From: Neobacillus mesonae
GTDB lineage: Bacteria; Bacillota; Bacilli; Bacillales; Cytobacillaceae
DNA: 64,000 bases
Reading direction: 5' to 3'
NCBI RefSeq assembly: GCF_001636315.1
Contig: NZ_KV440949.1
Location: forward strand, 2,347,203 to 2,411,202
In this document: positions 17,003 to 24,470 of the stretch, in pieces
Numbering within the stretch: position 1 is the stretch's first letter
Layout of the letters: each line of letters starts with the position of its first letter
The notes under the pieces: generated by a model
Databases searched by the model: none
Told to the model about the DNA's origin: nothing
Seen by the model: the letters and a program-made list of their open reading frames with translations, nothing else
Position numbers and translations under genes: made by a program

Positions 17003-17293
17003 TTAATTCATTAACACGAGGTCCTTGCCATAAAAATAACCAAAATTTTTATCATCAAAATCAACTCTATATGAAAATATACCTGATCTATTTTTCTTTT
17101 GTTCGCGGATCAGCCCTATTTTATTCTCAAAGCCTTTTAGATAAAAGTAATCTTCTGGCTCCATATTTTGTTTAGATTCATGATCAATCTTTTTAATCTT
17201 CACCCATTCCCCCATTTCGAATCTATCGTCAGGAGATATATCCACTTTATTCTCTTCCGAAAGCCCATCATGTTGTTCTTGATCAAAGTCCAT
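17003..17293 (-). CDS. Small acidic protein of unknown function under MarR-type control
   Basis: A 96-residue soluble protein. The N-terminal 25 residues are acidic; the rest (EMGEWVKIKKIDHESKQ, SGIFSYRVDFDDKNFGYFYG) looks like a small beta-rich domain. No family is recognised. Its promoter is a near-consensus TTGACA-17-TATAGT with the -35 inside a GTCAAC-N3-GTTGAC palindrome, the same operator found twice at the neighbouring MarR-MFS promoter, so it is likely a third member of that regulon. AGGAG precedes the ATG. Confidence 0.7.
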   Translation of the reverse strand: MDFDQEQHDGLSEENKVDISPDDRFEMGEWVKIKKIDHESKQNMEPEDYFYLKGFENKIGLIREQKKNRSGIFSYRVDFDDKNFGYFYGKDLVLMN

Positions 17294-17330
17294 ATCTTAC
17301 ATCTCCTAGTGTTTTACTAATATATTAATC

Positions 17331-17369
17331 ACTATACAAAAGTGATCACCTATTGTCAACAAAGTTGAC
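17331..17369 (-). promoter_or_regulatory. Sigma-A promoter with GTCAAC-N3-GTTGAC operator
   Basis: On the minus strand TTGACA (17354-17359), a 17-base spacer and TATAGT (17331-17336). The palindrome GTCAACAAAGTTGAC (17355-17369) covers the -35 box. It drives the 96-residue gene and is identical in both arms to the two operators at 18162 and 18208. Confidence 0.85.
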
Positions 17370-17396
17370 GATACGAAAAAATAGCTTTACAATATT

Positions 17397-17415
17397 TTGT
17401 AAACCGGGTTTACAA
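17397..17415. promoter_or_regulatory. Perfect palindrome TTGTAAACC-G-GGTTTACAA
   Basis: A 19-base perfect palindrome 24 bases before the CarD-like remnant. It is probably the operator, or part of the promoter, of that former gene. No regulator is identified; it differs from the GTCAAC operator nearby. Confidence 0.6.
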
Positions 17416-17439
17416 TTTTCGAAATAGGAGATATGGGAA

Positions 17440-17624
17440 ATGTTTAGTATTGGTGATGTAATTATTTATTCGGTGCATGGTTTAAGCAGAGTGGACGATA
17501 TTTGTGAAAAAACTATTGCCAATGTGACCAGGACATACTATGCTCTGCATCCTCTTGAGCAGTCGAACTTAAAATAGAGGAACAGGTAAACAGTATGATC
17601 CAGGAGCCATACAAAAAGAGTTGA
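17440..17624 (+). pseudogene. CarD-like N-terminal remnant with frameshift
   Basis: The first 45 codons (MFSIGDVIIYSVHGLSRVDD, then ICEKTIANVTRTYYALHPLE) match the N-terminal domain of small CarD-family RNA polymerase-binding regulators. TAG at 17575 ends the frame. Reading shifted by one base the sequence continues ELKIEEQVNSMIQEPYKKS before another stop, and the LKI..V segment is what the family has after the NLK position. One base change would therefore restore part of the domain, but the C-terminal half is gone. A GGAG ribosome site and a palindromic promoter region remain. Confidence 0.7.
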
Positions 17625-17655
17625 AGATCATGAAATGGTCGCCAACTCTTTTTTT
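17615..17655. terminator. Strong bidirectional terminator
   Basis: AAAGAGTTG pairs with CAACTCTTT, followed by a run of nine T on the plus strand and flanked by AAAAA on the other side. It serves the CarD remnant and the marR gene, which converge here. Confidence 0.88.
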
Positions 17656-17666
17656 TTGCTATATGT

Positions 17667-18104
17667 TTAATCTGCCCCTACTCCCCAATCTGATTTTAAT
17701 AAATCCTTCAAGAAGGCTACTTGCTTCTCCCCGATGGTATCGGCAATTTTCTTCTCAAGCGAGGCCTTTAATGCCGCGTTTTTCTCGTAGCACTCCTCTC
17801 CTAATGGGGTTAATTTTATGCACTTCTCTTTATTGTTGTTTTCGACATTCATAATCTCGACTAAACCCTTTGACTCCAGCTTTTTGATAAATTTATGGAC
17901 TGCCTGCCTTGATATATCTACATTTTTTGAAACATAGGAAATCGTTGGCTGCTTTTTATAAATTCTCGCCATGATGAACCATTCCGAATTGGAAATATAA
18001 ATTTCACTGCTGTTATTCCACAATTTTTCTGTGATTTCACGAAGCAAAAGATGACGCTCACTTAATAAGTCAATTAAATCTAAGTGTTCTAAATCATGAT
18101 TCAA
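17667..18104 (-). CDS. MarR-family repressor of a DHA2 efflux pump
   Basis: A 145-residue winged-helix protein. The recognition part is SYVSKNVDISRQAVHKFIKKLESKGLVEI and the wing NNNKEKCIKLTPLGEE. It is divergent from an MFS gene. Its own promoter (TTGACA-17-TATAGT) has the -35 inside GTCAAC-N3-GTTGAC, a second copy sits before the MFS start, and a third before the 96-residue gene. This is a strong sequence case for an autoregulated three-promoter regulon. Confidence 0.92.
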   Translation of the reverse strand: MNHDLEHLDLIDLLSERHLLLREITEKLWNNSSEIYISNSEWFIMARIYKKQPTISYVSKNVDISRQAVHKFIKKLESKGLVEIMNVENNNKEKCIKLTPLGEECYEKNAALKASLEKKIADTIGEKQVAFLKDLLKSDWGVGAD

Positions 18105-18137
18105 GCGTTTTCACTCCAATCGATGTAATCCTCAACT

Positions 18138-18222
18138 ACTATACAAAAATATTTTTTATATGTCAACCTGGTTGACATTCGATTGAAAATTAACGTAAAA
18201 TGACTTAGTCAACTTGGTTGAC
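18138..18222. promoter_or_regulatory. Divergent marR/MFS promoters with two GTCAAC-N3-GTTGAC operators
   Basis: Operator 1 is 18162-18176 (GTCAACCTGGTTGAC) and operator 2 is 18208-18222 (GTCAACTTGGTTGAC). Minus-strand promoter: TTGACA (18161-18166), 17 bases, TATAGT (18138-18143). Plus-strand promoter: TTGACA (18172-18177), 18 bases, TAAAAT (18196-18201). Operator 1 covers both -35 boxes; operator 2 lies after the plus-strand -10. The centres are 46 bases apart. Confidence 0.85.
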
Positions 18223-18247
18223 AATATTTTTTATAAAGGAGATTGTT

Positions 18248-19711
18248 ATGAATTCACAGATTCAAATAAAAAAGCCTAAATCAATGGCCTTTATTTTAAT
18301 GTTAGGGGCATTTATCGGCTTATTTGGGGAAACGGCATTGAATATGGCGTTATCGAATGTTATGGAGCAATTTTCAATCAAAGCAGCGACTGCACAGTGG
18401 CTGACAACCAGCTATTTATTGGTATTAGCGATTCTAGTACCGGTTTCGGCACTGTTAATGAAATGGTTTACGACAAGACAATTAGTTGTTGGCAGTATCA
18501 TCATCTCGCTGTTGGGAGCGATTTTAGCGGCGGTATCACCAAGTTTTGCGATATTATTAGTCGGCCGTTTAGTACAGGCAATCGGAACGGGGCTTTTATT
18601 GCCCGTCATGACGAGTGTTCTATTAGTGATTTTTCCGATTCATAAACGCGGTGTTGTCATGGGGCTTATGGGGCTTGTGATCACATTAGCGCCGGCTTTA
18701 GGACCCACACTATCAGGGGTCATTATCAGTACGCTTGGCTGGCACTATATTTTTTGGATTAGCGCCGTTTTCTATGTTTTATTGACCGTTTTTGCATTAG
18801 CCATCATTGCAAATGTTTCGGAAATTACCAAGCCGAAAATTGATAGTTTGTCGATTCTCTTATCAACCATCGGCTTCGGCGGCTTAATTTTTGCCTTGGC
18901 AACGATGGCAGAAGAAGCTTTTTCATCTGCTAAAGTGTGGCTGCCTCTCCTTGCAGGGATAATTGCACTTGTATTATTTTGTATTCGTCAATTGAAGATG
19001 GCGCAGCCAATGGTAAATTTACGTGTCTTTAAGTATCCGATGTTCACCTTAGGAACCGTAATGATGTTTCTTGGTATCTTAGTAATTTTATCAACGGCTA
19101 TTCTATTGCCACTGTATTTAAAAGGGGCTTTATTATTTAGTGCTGCCGTCGCTGGTTTATTATTGCTTCCTGGTAATGCCGTCAATGTGATTTTGTCACC
19201 GATTGTTGGAGCTCTATTTGATAAATGGGGACCGCGTCTTTTCGTTATCCTTGGATCTATCATCGTTGTGATTGGAAACGTCATTTTTGCGTCCGTTATT
19301 TCTGCTGCAACACCGGCTTGGCAAATAATCGCAGCGTTTATGGTTTTATTTTTTGGATTAACGATGGTCATGATGCCCTCGCAGACAAATGCGCTCAATC
19401 AATTGCCACGTGAGTTATATGGAGATGGCTCGGCCGCGATGAATACACTAAACCAGGTAGCCGGCGCAGCAGGCACAGCCATTGCGATTTCACTATTTAC
19501 AGCTGGTCAAAGCAGTTTCGTCACCGATGTTCCAGATGCCTCTCAGGAAGAAATATTGGCTGCCGGGGTAAAATATGCCTTCTACTTTATGACAGGGATA
19601 TCAATACTTGGATTCATTAGTTCTTTATTTGTAAAAAAACCGGGCCAAGTCGTTAAGGAACAATCGGCAGCTTCAGCGGTGAAAACAACAGATCCGGTAC
19701 ATTTGCAGTAG
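18248..19711 (+). CDS. DHA2-family (EmrB/QacA type) multidrug MFS exporter
   Basis: A 487-residue protein with about 14 hydrophobic helices, from ATG 18248 after AAAGGAG. Motifs include AQWLTTSYLLVLAILVP in helix 2, LVGRLVQAIGTGLLLPVM and GLVITLAPALGPTLSGVI (the antiporter motif). It expels drugs or metabolites in exchange for protons. The divergent MarR gene and two shared palindromes imply substrate-induced expression. The second-half NQVAGAAGTAIAISLFTAGQ segment is typical of DHA2. Confidence 0.93.
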   Translation: MNSQIQIKKPKSMAFILMLGAFIGLFGETALNMALSNVMEQFSIKAATAQWLTTSYLLVLAILVPVSALLMKWFTTRQLVVGSIIISLLGAILAAVSPSFAILLVGRLVQAIGTGLLLPVMTSVLLVIFPIHKRGVVMGLMGLVITLAPALGPTLSGVIISTLGWHYIFWISAVFYVLLTVFALAIIANVSEITKPKIDSLSILLSTIGFGGLIFALATMAEEAFSSAKVWLPLLAGIIALVLFCIRQLKMAQPMVNLRVFKYPMFTLGTVMMFLGILVILSTAILLPLYLKGALLFSAAVAGLLLLPGNAVNVILSPIVGALFDKWGPRLFVILGSIIVVIGNVIFASVISAATPAWQIIAAFMVLFFGLTMVMMPSQTNALNQLPRELYGDGSAAMNTLNQVAGAAGTAIAISLFTAGQSSFVTDVPDASQEEILAAGVKYAFYFMTGISILGFISSLFVKKPGQVVKEQSAASAVKTTDPVHLQ

Positions 19712-19783
19712 ATTAGGTAAATTTAAAAGGAAATGGAGAATTGTTTTCCAATTAAATGGAAAATATAGTAAACCGAGAGAAAG

Positions 19784-20317
19784 TTGAATTTGTATAGGAG
19801 GGAACATACAATTCAGATTTTGGGGTTACTTATGTGGATTTTTGCAGCATGGCGATGGGCAGATTGGCGGAATTGGGAACAATATCATACAACGATTCTT
19901 TATAAAATTGCTCTTGCGCTTTTGTATGATGTATTAACCTACAATTATCCATTATGGGAGTATAGCGACTTCTTTGTACCTACTCATACTATAAATGGCC
20001 TTGCCATCACATTTATAGGCTTTACTTGCACTGTGCTATTGTTTCTTTCTAATTTTCCAAGCTCAAAGGTAAAACAAATTTTTTATTTTGCCTTCTGGGT
20101 GTTGTTAAACTCTGCGATCGAGTTATTTTACCATCTAATTGGTTTATTTAACTATTACCATGGGTGGAATTTTTGGTGGTCCGTGTTTTTCAACTGTATA
20201 ATGTTCCCTATGCTGATCTTACATCATAGAAAACCTTTGCTGGCCTACGTGCTCTCTATACCAATTATCGTTTTTCTTTTTCTAATGTTTGATGTTCCTT
20301 TGAATCGTATGAAGTGA
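19784..20317 (+). CDS. Small membrane protein, CBO0543-like; unusual start
   Basis: Up to 177 residues with about five hydrophobic helices and many Trp residues (RWADWRNWEQY, YHGWNFWWSVFF). It resembles the CBO0543-type protein at 4547-5014. The frame opens at TTG 19784, but a perfect AGGAGG lies inside it at 19796-19801. Counting 9 bases from it gives an ATT codon at 19811; the first ATG is 19832, too far away. Either the TTG is used, or ATT initiates as in infC. No function is assigned. Confidence 0.6.
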   Translation: MNLYRREHTIQILGLLMWIFAAWRWADWRNWEQYHTTILYKIALALLYDVLTYNYPLWEYSDFFVPTHTINGLAITFIGFTCTVLLFLSNFPSSKVKQIFYFAFWVLLNSAIELFYHLIGLFNYYHGWNFWWSVFFNCIMFPMLILHHRKPLLAYVLSIPIIVFLFLMFDVPLNRMK

Positions 20318-20389
20318 TGGAAGCAGCAATTGGTATTTTAGCCTTGGCGGGAAAGGTCAGTGTCTATAATATTATAGGGCGGCCATGTA

Positions 20390-20712
20390 TAATCTTTCTA
20401 CGTTCCCCTGCGAGCTATTTTTCTTCCTGCTCGGGCACGTAGAATTCCTCTACGTTACCCTAAGCTCTTTTTTTTCTCCCACTCGGGCACGTAGAAACCC
20501 CTCTACGTTACCCAAGCTTCTATTTTTCCTCCGATTCGGGCACCTAGACCCCCTCTACGTTACCTCAAGCCCTATTTTCCCTATCGTTCGGGCACGTAGA
20601 ACCTCTCTACGTTACCCAAGCCCTGATTTTTCCTCCGGTTCGGGCATCTAGAACCCTTCTACGTTACCCTTCGCTCTTTTTTTCCTCCCGCTCGGGCACG
20701 TAGACCTTTTCA
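20390..20712. repeat. Tandem array, 52-bp period, about 6.5 units (ACGTAGA/TCTACGT core)
   Basis: CTACGTT starts at 20398, 20450, 20503, 20555, 20607 and 20659, all 52-base steps except one of 53. The core is CACGTAGA-N5-6-CTACGTTACCC, and the spacer TTTTTCCTCCGATTCGGG is pyrimidine-rich. It separates convergent genes and the last unit runs into the coding end of the CNNM gene. Confidence 0.95.
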
Positions 20713-21998
20713 ACTTCTAAAAACCGAATATGGTACCCTTCCGCTTCATGAACCTTAAATGACCAGCCACAAGATTCTACTTCCAAACCACCGAATATCT
20801 CAGCGTCAGATATTCGTGACAGAAACCAGCCGCCAATCGTATCGAGATCGTCGGGCATCAAATCAACCCCTAGTAGTTCGTTTATATCCCGAATTGACAT
20901 CTTTGCATCTATAATATAGTGCTTACCCTCGTCTATCGTGCGGATCTCCGGCACCTCATCGGCATCGAACTCATCCCGGACCTCACCGATAATTTCCTCA
21001 ATCATATCCTCTACCGTCACCAGTCCGGAGGTACCGCCGTACTCATCCAGCAAAATCGCCATATGAATCCGCTCGCTCTGCATCCGCAGCAACAGATCAT
21101 GAATCGGAATTGTCTCAATTACATGAATCACCGGCTGGATTAACGATCTCATATCCCAGTCCGACCCCTTCGCCATGATTTGCGAGGTTAAAAACATTTT
21201 TACATTTAGCATCCCGATAATGTGGTCCTTGTCCCCTTCCATCACCGGATAGCGGGTATAATGTTCCTTTTTCAGCTGGCGAAACACCTCCTGCCTTGTT
21301 GCCTCCACGGAAAGGCAGCTCATCTCTGTGCGCGGAACCATGATTTCCTTGGCGGTACGTTCATCAAATTCAAACACATTATTGAGATATTGCCATTCAT
21401 TCTGGTTAATTTCACCGCTCTCATAGCTTTCGGCAAGGAGGATTCTAAGTTCTTCCTCAGAATGGGCCAGCTCGTGTTCGGATGCCCGCTTTAAGCCGAA
21501 AAGACGACCAAGCAGCCGGGCAGAGCTGTTCAAAGCCCAAATAAAAGGATACATAATTTTGTAAAACAGAATCATCGGTTTGGCAAACAGCAGCGTCATC
21601 TCCTCCGCTTTTTGGATGGCGATGGATTTTGGCGTTAACTCCCCTGCGACCACGTGGATAAAGGTTACCACCACAAACGCAAGCGTGAACGAGACGACAT
21701 GGGTAACCGTTTCGTTCAGGTGAAGCAGCTGCAGCACCGGGCGAAACAACCGCTCCACCGTCGGTTCACCGAGCCACCCAAGTGCCAGTGCCGTCACCGT
21801 GATGCCGAGCTGGCATGCCGACAAATATTCATCCAAATGGGTAACCAGCTGCTTCGCCGCAACGGCGCTCCGTCTCCCTTCCGCAATCAATTGTTCGATC
21901 CTCGACTTCCGGACCTTTACAATGGCGAATTCCATCGCGACGAAGAATCCGGTAAAAGCAATGAGTATGGCAATAATGACTAAATTCAACAACAGCAT
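20664..21998 (-). CDS. CNNM/CorC-type membrane protein with CBS domains (HlyC/CorC family)
   Basis: A 444-residue protein from ATG 21998, 9 bases after GGAGGTGG; an earlier ATG overlaps that site. Residues about 1-185 form the DUF21 membrane domain ([31 protein letters not shown]). Two CBS domains follow ([40 protein letters not shown]), then a C-terminal CorC domain ([14 protein letters not shown]). It is likely involved in magnesium or cobalt efflux. The last 13 residues ([13 protein letters not shown]) and the stop are encoded by the end of the adjoining 52-bp array. Confidence 0.93.
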   Translation of the reverse strand: MLLLNLVIIAILIAFTGFFVAMEFAIVKVRKSRIEQLIAEGRRSAVAAKQLVTHLDEYLSACQLGITVTALALGWLGEPTVERLFRPVLQLLHLNETVTHVVSFTLAFVVVTFIHVVAGELTPKSIAIQKAEEMTLLFAKPMILFYKIMYPFIWALNSSARLLGRLFGLKRASEHELAHSEEELRILLAESYESGEINQNEWQYLNNVFEFDERTAKEIMVPRTEMSCLSVEATRQEVFRQLKKEHYTRYPVMEGDKDHIIGMLNVKMFLTSQIMAKGSDWDMRSLIQPVIHVIETIPIHDLLLRMQSERIHMAILLDEYGGTSGLVTVEDMIEEIIGEVRDEFDADEVPEIRTIDEGKHYIIDAKMSIRDINELLGVDLMPDDLDTIGGWFLSRISDAEIFGGLEVESCGWSFKVHEAEGYHIRFLEVEKVYVPEREEKKSEG

Positions 21999-22039
21999 CA
22001 GTATATCCACCTCCATTTTTTAAAATTTTGCGAGTCCAA

Positions 22040-22145
22040 TTTACTAATCGGCGATTTTTACATGTTTATCGGCGAATCTGGGTCATTTATCGGCGAATTG
22101 AAGTGACTTATCAGCGAATTCTAGCCATTTATCGGCAAATCCCCA
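22040..22145. repeat. Tandem array, 21-bp period, 5 units (TTATCGGCGAAT)
   Basis: TCGGCG (or TCAGCG, TCGGCA) starts at 22048, 22069, 22090, 22111 and 22132, exactly 21 bases apart. Only about 12 bases are conserved per unit; the other 9 vary. It lies between the CNNM start and the 3' end of the channel-like gene. It encodes no protein. Confidence 0.9.
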
Positions 22146-22168
22146 AAACAGCAACATTTTTAATAAAA

Positions 22169-22201
22169 ACAATCCGAAACCGCCTAAGGATTTCGGATTG
22201 T
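22169..22201 (-). terminator. Terminator of the channel-like gene
   Basis: ACAATCCGAAA pairs with TTTCGGATTGT over an 11-base loop; on the minus strand TTTTTATTAAAAA follows. It is 32 bases after the stop of the 497-residue gene. Confidence 0.85.
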
Positions 22202-22232
22202 CCGCGCCCTATCCATCTATCAAACTAACAAT

Positions 22233-23726
22233 CTATAAACGGTCGTCTAGTTTGTCGTCAAGCTTCTCTAAATATTTCGCGGCAAATGCCTTTCCGCCTA
22301 ATCCGAAGGCCAGTCCAAAGGCAAGCGCCAGACCGCCGAGTACGAGAATGAAAGCGGCATTGACAATCGAATGGGCGACGCCGAGCTGATCTAATGCCAT
22401 AAAGATGGTAATCACGAAGATTGCATATTTAGCCACGGCCGCAAGTGTGCGTGTGTAAGTCGATTTTAAAACGTTTTGTAAGATTCGCTCCACAAGATGG
22501 CCTAAATATAAACCGATTCCTAAAATTAACAGTGCGGCTAACAGCATCGGCAAGTAGGCGATGACCCCTGTTGCCAAGCTTACTAAGAAGTCTAAATGAA
22601 CAAGCTGCAGGGCTTCTGCCGTAAATAACAGGATAATCACGATTTTTACAATCAACCCAACGATTTGGGACAAGGTGTTTTTTTCCGGTGTAAGTGACCC
22701 GATACCCATTTGGTGAAAAATCGAATCAAATCGTAGGCGCCACAGCAGCTGTGCAACTACTTTTTCTACCCATTTTCCTAACGCAATACCTGCAAGAATC
22801 AGAACGATCGCCGCAATAATGTTTGGAATGAGTGTTAAAATATCATGTAGCATCGCAATTGCCGGATTGGAAATCCCTTTTAGGTCCAATTTTTCTAATG
22901 CTGTAATAATCGTTGGAATTAAGATTAGGATGAACACAATATTTCCGATAATACTTGAAAAATTAGGGCCGTCTGGCGTTTTTATCATGCCAAAACGTTC
23001 ACCAAGCCTGTCCGCACCAATCCCTTTTAAAAAGTTGGTTAAAATATCGCGGACCACTTTTGCAAGAAGCCAGCCAATGAATACGATTAAAGCGGCAGCA
23101 AATAGCTTGGGGATGAAGGCTAACATCGCTGACAGGGCATGGGTAAATGGTCCTGAGATCCCATCCATATGCAAAGCGCCTAGTACTCCCGGTAAAAATA
23201 GAAGTAAGACAAAGTAGAAGACTGTTTTGGCTATACTATTTACTTTTTGGGCAGCCTCCAGTCTGGTTTTTGCCATATTCCATTTGACTAGACGGTCTTG
23301 GAAGTGAAACATGTCAGCTGCTTTTGTAATCAGCAGGCGGATGAAGTAAGCAGCAATCCAGGCAAATAATAGAATGAGGGCTGCTTTTAATAGATTAGGA
23401 ATCGCTGCAGTTATCATCGAAACCATTTCAACCAACGGTTCAGCGATCAAGTGCAGGTTCAGCATGTTAAAAAAGATAATCCAAACAAACACGAGCAGGA
23501 TATAGTAGATAAATTTTCCGATGATGTGCTCTGACGAATATTTTCCTTTTCCTACATTCGTAAATAACTTATCATCGAGGCTAGTTTTGCTTAAACCCTT
23601 TTCAACGGCTTTGCCAATCGCTTTTGCGACAAGCCAGCCAACTAATAAAACTAACAGTGCTAATAATAGATGAGGAATTTGGTCGGTGTATATGTACCAG
23701 CCATTTAGAATATCTCTCCCTTTCAT
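22233..23726 (-). CDS. Multi-helix mechanosensitive-channel-like protein (TM_helix repeats)
   Basis: A 497-residue membrane protein built from repeated units of two hydrophobic helices with the pattern LLLALLVLLVGWLVAKAIGKAVEKGL, AALIVFIGWLLAKVVRDIL and AIVLILAGIALGKWVEKVVAQLL, i.e. the conserved TM-helix repeat of small-conductance mechanosensitive channels. The beta-rich MscS domain is absent. A sigma-B-type promoter (23765-23789) lies 40 bases upstream, so osmotic or general stress control is likely. It is divergent from a lipoprotein gene that also has such a promoter. Confidence 0.85.
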   Translation of the reverse strand: MKGRDILNGWYIYTDQIPHLLLALLVLLVGWLVAKAIGKAVEKGLSKTSLDDKLFTNVGKGKYSSEHIIGKFIYYILLVFVWIIFFNMLNLHLIAEPLVEMVSMITAAIPNLLKAALILLFAWIAAYFIRLLITKAADMFHFQDRLVKWNMAKTRLEAAQKVNSIAKTVFYFVLLLFLPGVLGALHMDGISGPFTHALSAMLAFIPKLFAAALIVFIGWLLAKVVRDILTNFLKGIGADRLGERFGMIKTPDGPNFSSIIGNIVFILILIPTIITALEKLDLKGISNPAIAMLHDILTLIPNIIAAIVLILAGIALGKWVEKVVAQLLWRLRFDSIFHQMGIGSLTPEKNTLSQIVGLIVKIVIILLFTAEALQLVHLDFLVSLATGVIAYLPMLLAALLILGIGLYLGHLVERILQNVLKSTYTRTLAAVAKYAIFVITIFMALDQLGVAHSIVNAAFILVLGGLALAFGLAFGLGGKAFAAKYLEKLDDKLDDRL

Positions 23727-23764
23727 GTACCATCTCTCCTTTTCATCAATGTTTGCTTCATGTA

Positions 23765-23789
23765 ATACCCGGCCGGCCGGTTTTCAAAC
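23765..23789 (-). promoter_or_regulatory. Sigma-B-type promoter of the channel-like gene
   Basis: Minus strand: GTTTGA (23784-23789), 13-base spacer of unusually GC-rich AAACCGGCCGGCC, GGGTAT (23765-23770). Confidence 0.75.
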
Positions 23790-23804
23790 ACCTGTTATCA
23801 AAAT

Positions 23805-23830
23805 GTTTCGTTTGCTAATCTGTTGGGAAT
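23805..23830 (+). promoter_or_regulatory. Sigma-B-type promoter of the lipoprotein gene
   Basis: GTTTCG (23805-23810), 14-base spacer, GGGAAT (23825-23830). One mismatch in each box. It is back-to-back with the promoter at 23765-23789. Confidence 0.65.
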
Positions 23831-23867
23831 ATAATCAGCAATCCTATTAACCGAAGGAGGAGTTAAA

Positions 23868-24167
23868 ATGAAAAGGATTTTAGCTGGCGGCTTGAGCGTG
23901 CTGCTAACATTCGGCGGTTTGGCCGGCTGCGGCGACGGTGTCGACCAGGATAACGGCATTAATGATGGCGAACAGAAGGATGCGGTTGACAAAGATACAA
24001 AGAAGGATACAAAGGAAGGCTTTGAAAAAGCGAAGGAAAATATGAAAGAAGTAAAGGAGGATGTTGAGAAAAAGTTAAAAGAAGAAGGCGTTGGGGACGG
24101 TGTTGACCAGGATAACGTGGATAACGACGGAAAAACCGACGATAAAGAAGACAACAAAAGACCTTAG
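23868..24167 (+). CDS. Small acidic/lysine-rich lipoprotein
   Basis: A 99-residue protein with a lipoprotein signal peptide: MKR, hydrophobic residues 4-19, lipobox LAGC at 18-21. The mature part is highly charged and repeats GDGVDQDN at both ends (about residues 22 and 80), bracketing a Lys/Glu helix. It is anchored outside the membrane. Function is unknown. GAAGGAGG precedes the ATG. It is followed by csbD, 73 bases later, which has its own sigma-B-type promoter. Confidence 0.8.
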   Translation: MKRILAGGLSVLLTFGGLAGCGDGVDQDNGINDGEQKDAVDKDTKKDTKEGFEKAKENMKEVKEDVEKKLKEEGVGDGVDQDNVDNDGKTDDKEDNKRP

Positions 24168-24176
24168 AATCAGGAT

Positions 24177-24202
24177 GTTTAGTATTTCTACACGATGGGT
24201 AA
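24177..24202 (+). promoter_or_regulatory. Sigma-B-type promoter of csbD
   Basis: GTTTAG (24177-24182), 14-base spacer, GGGTAA (24197-24202), 39 bases before the csbD start. csbD is a known sigma-B target in B. subtilis, which supports the motif call. Confidence 0.85.
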
Positions 24203-24240
24203 TAGATTAATAGAACGCAATTTAAGAGGAGGAATGGGAC

Positions 24241-24408
24241 ATGAATGAAGAAAAAGTAAAAGGCGGTTATGATCAAGTAAAAGGTGAAGCTAAAGATCAA
24301 TGGGGTAAATTAACGGATGACCGTTCGACACAGGCCGAGGGCAAGTTCGATAAAGCCAAAGGGAAAGTCAAAGAGGGCATTGGCGAACTGAAGGATAAGT
24401 TAAAATAA
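24241..24408 (+). CDS. csbD: CsbD family general stress protein
   Basis: A 55-residue protein, MNEEKVKGGYDQVKGEAKDQ, then WGKLTDDRSTQAEGKFDKAK, the CsbD fold of two repeated KxxGxxxQxKGxxKExxG motifs. The family is small, hydrophilic and induced by stress through sigma-B; its biochemical role is not established. AGAGGAGG lies 8 bases before the ATG and a strong terminator follows the stop. It is convergent with the nuo operon. Confidence 0.93.
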   Translation: MNEEKVKGGYDQVKGEAKDQWGKLTDDRSTQAEGKFDKAKGKVKEGIGELKDKLK

Positions 24409-24412
24409 GTGG

Positions 24413-24450
24413 AAAAAAGCCAGCTGCACGTTAAAGCAGCTGGCTTTTTT
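24413..24450. terminator. Bidirectional terminator between csbD and nuoN
   Basis: Perfect 15-bp arms AAAAAAGCCAGCTGC and complement with an 8-base loop and T-runs on both strands. It ends csbD and the whole nuo operon. A GGTGTCAGGCACCA element (24454-24467) follows directly. Confidence 0.95.
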
Positions 24451-24470
24451 GTTGGTGTCAGGCACCAATA

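Noticed and set aside
24454..24467. GGTGTCAGGCACC as a nuo terminator part
   Set aside because: The real terminator (24413-24450) is complete without it and this copy has no partner arm.
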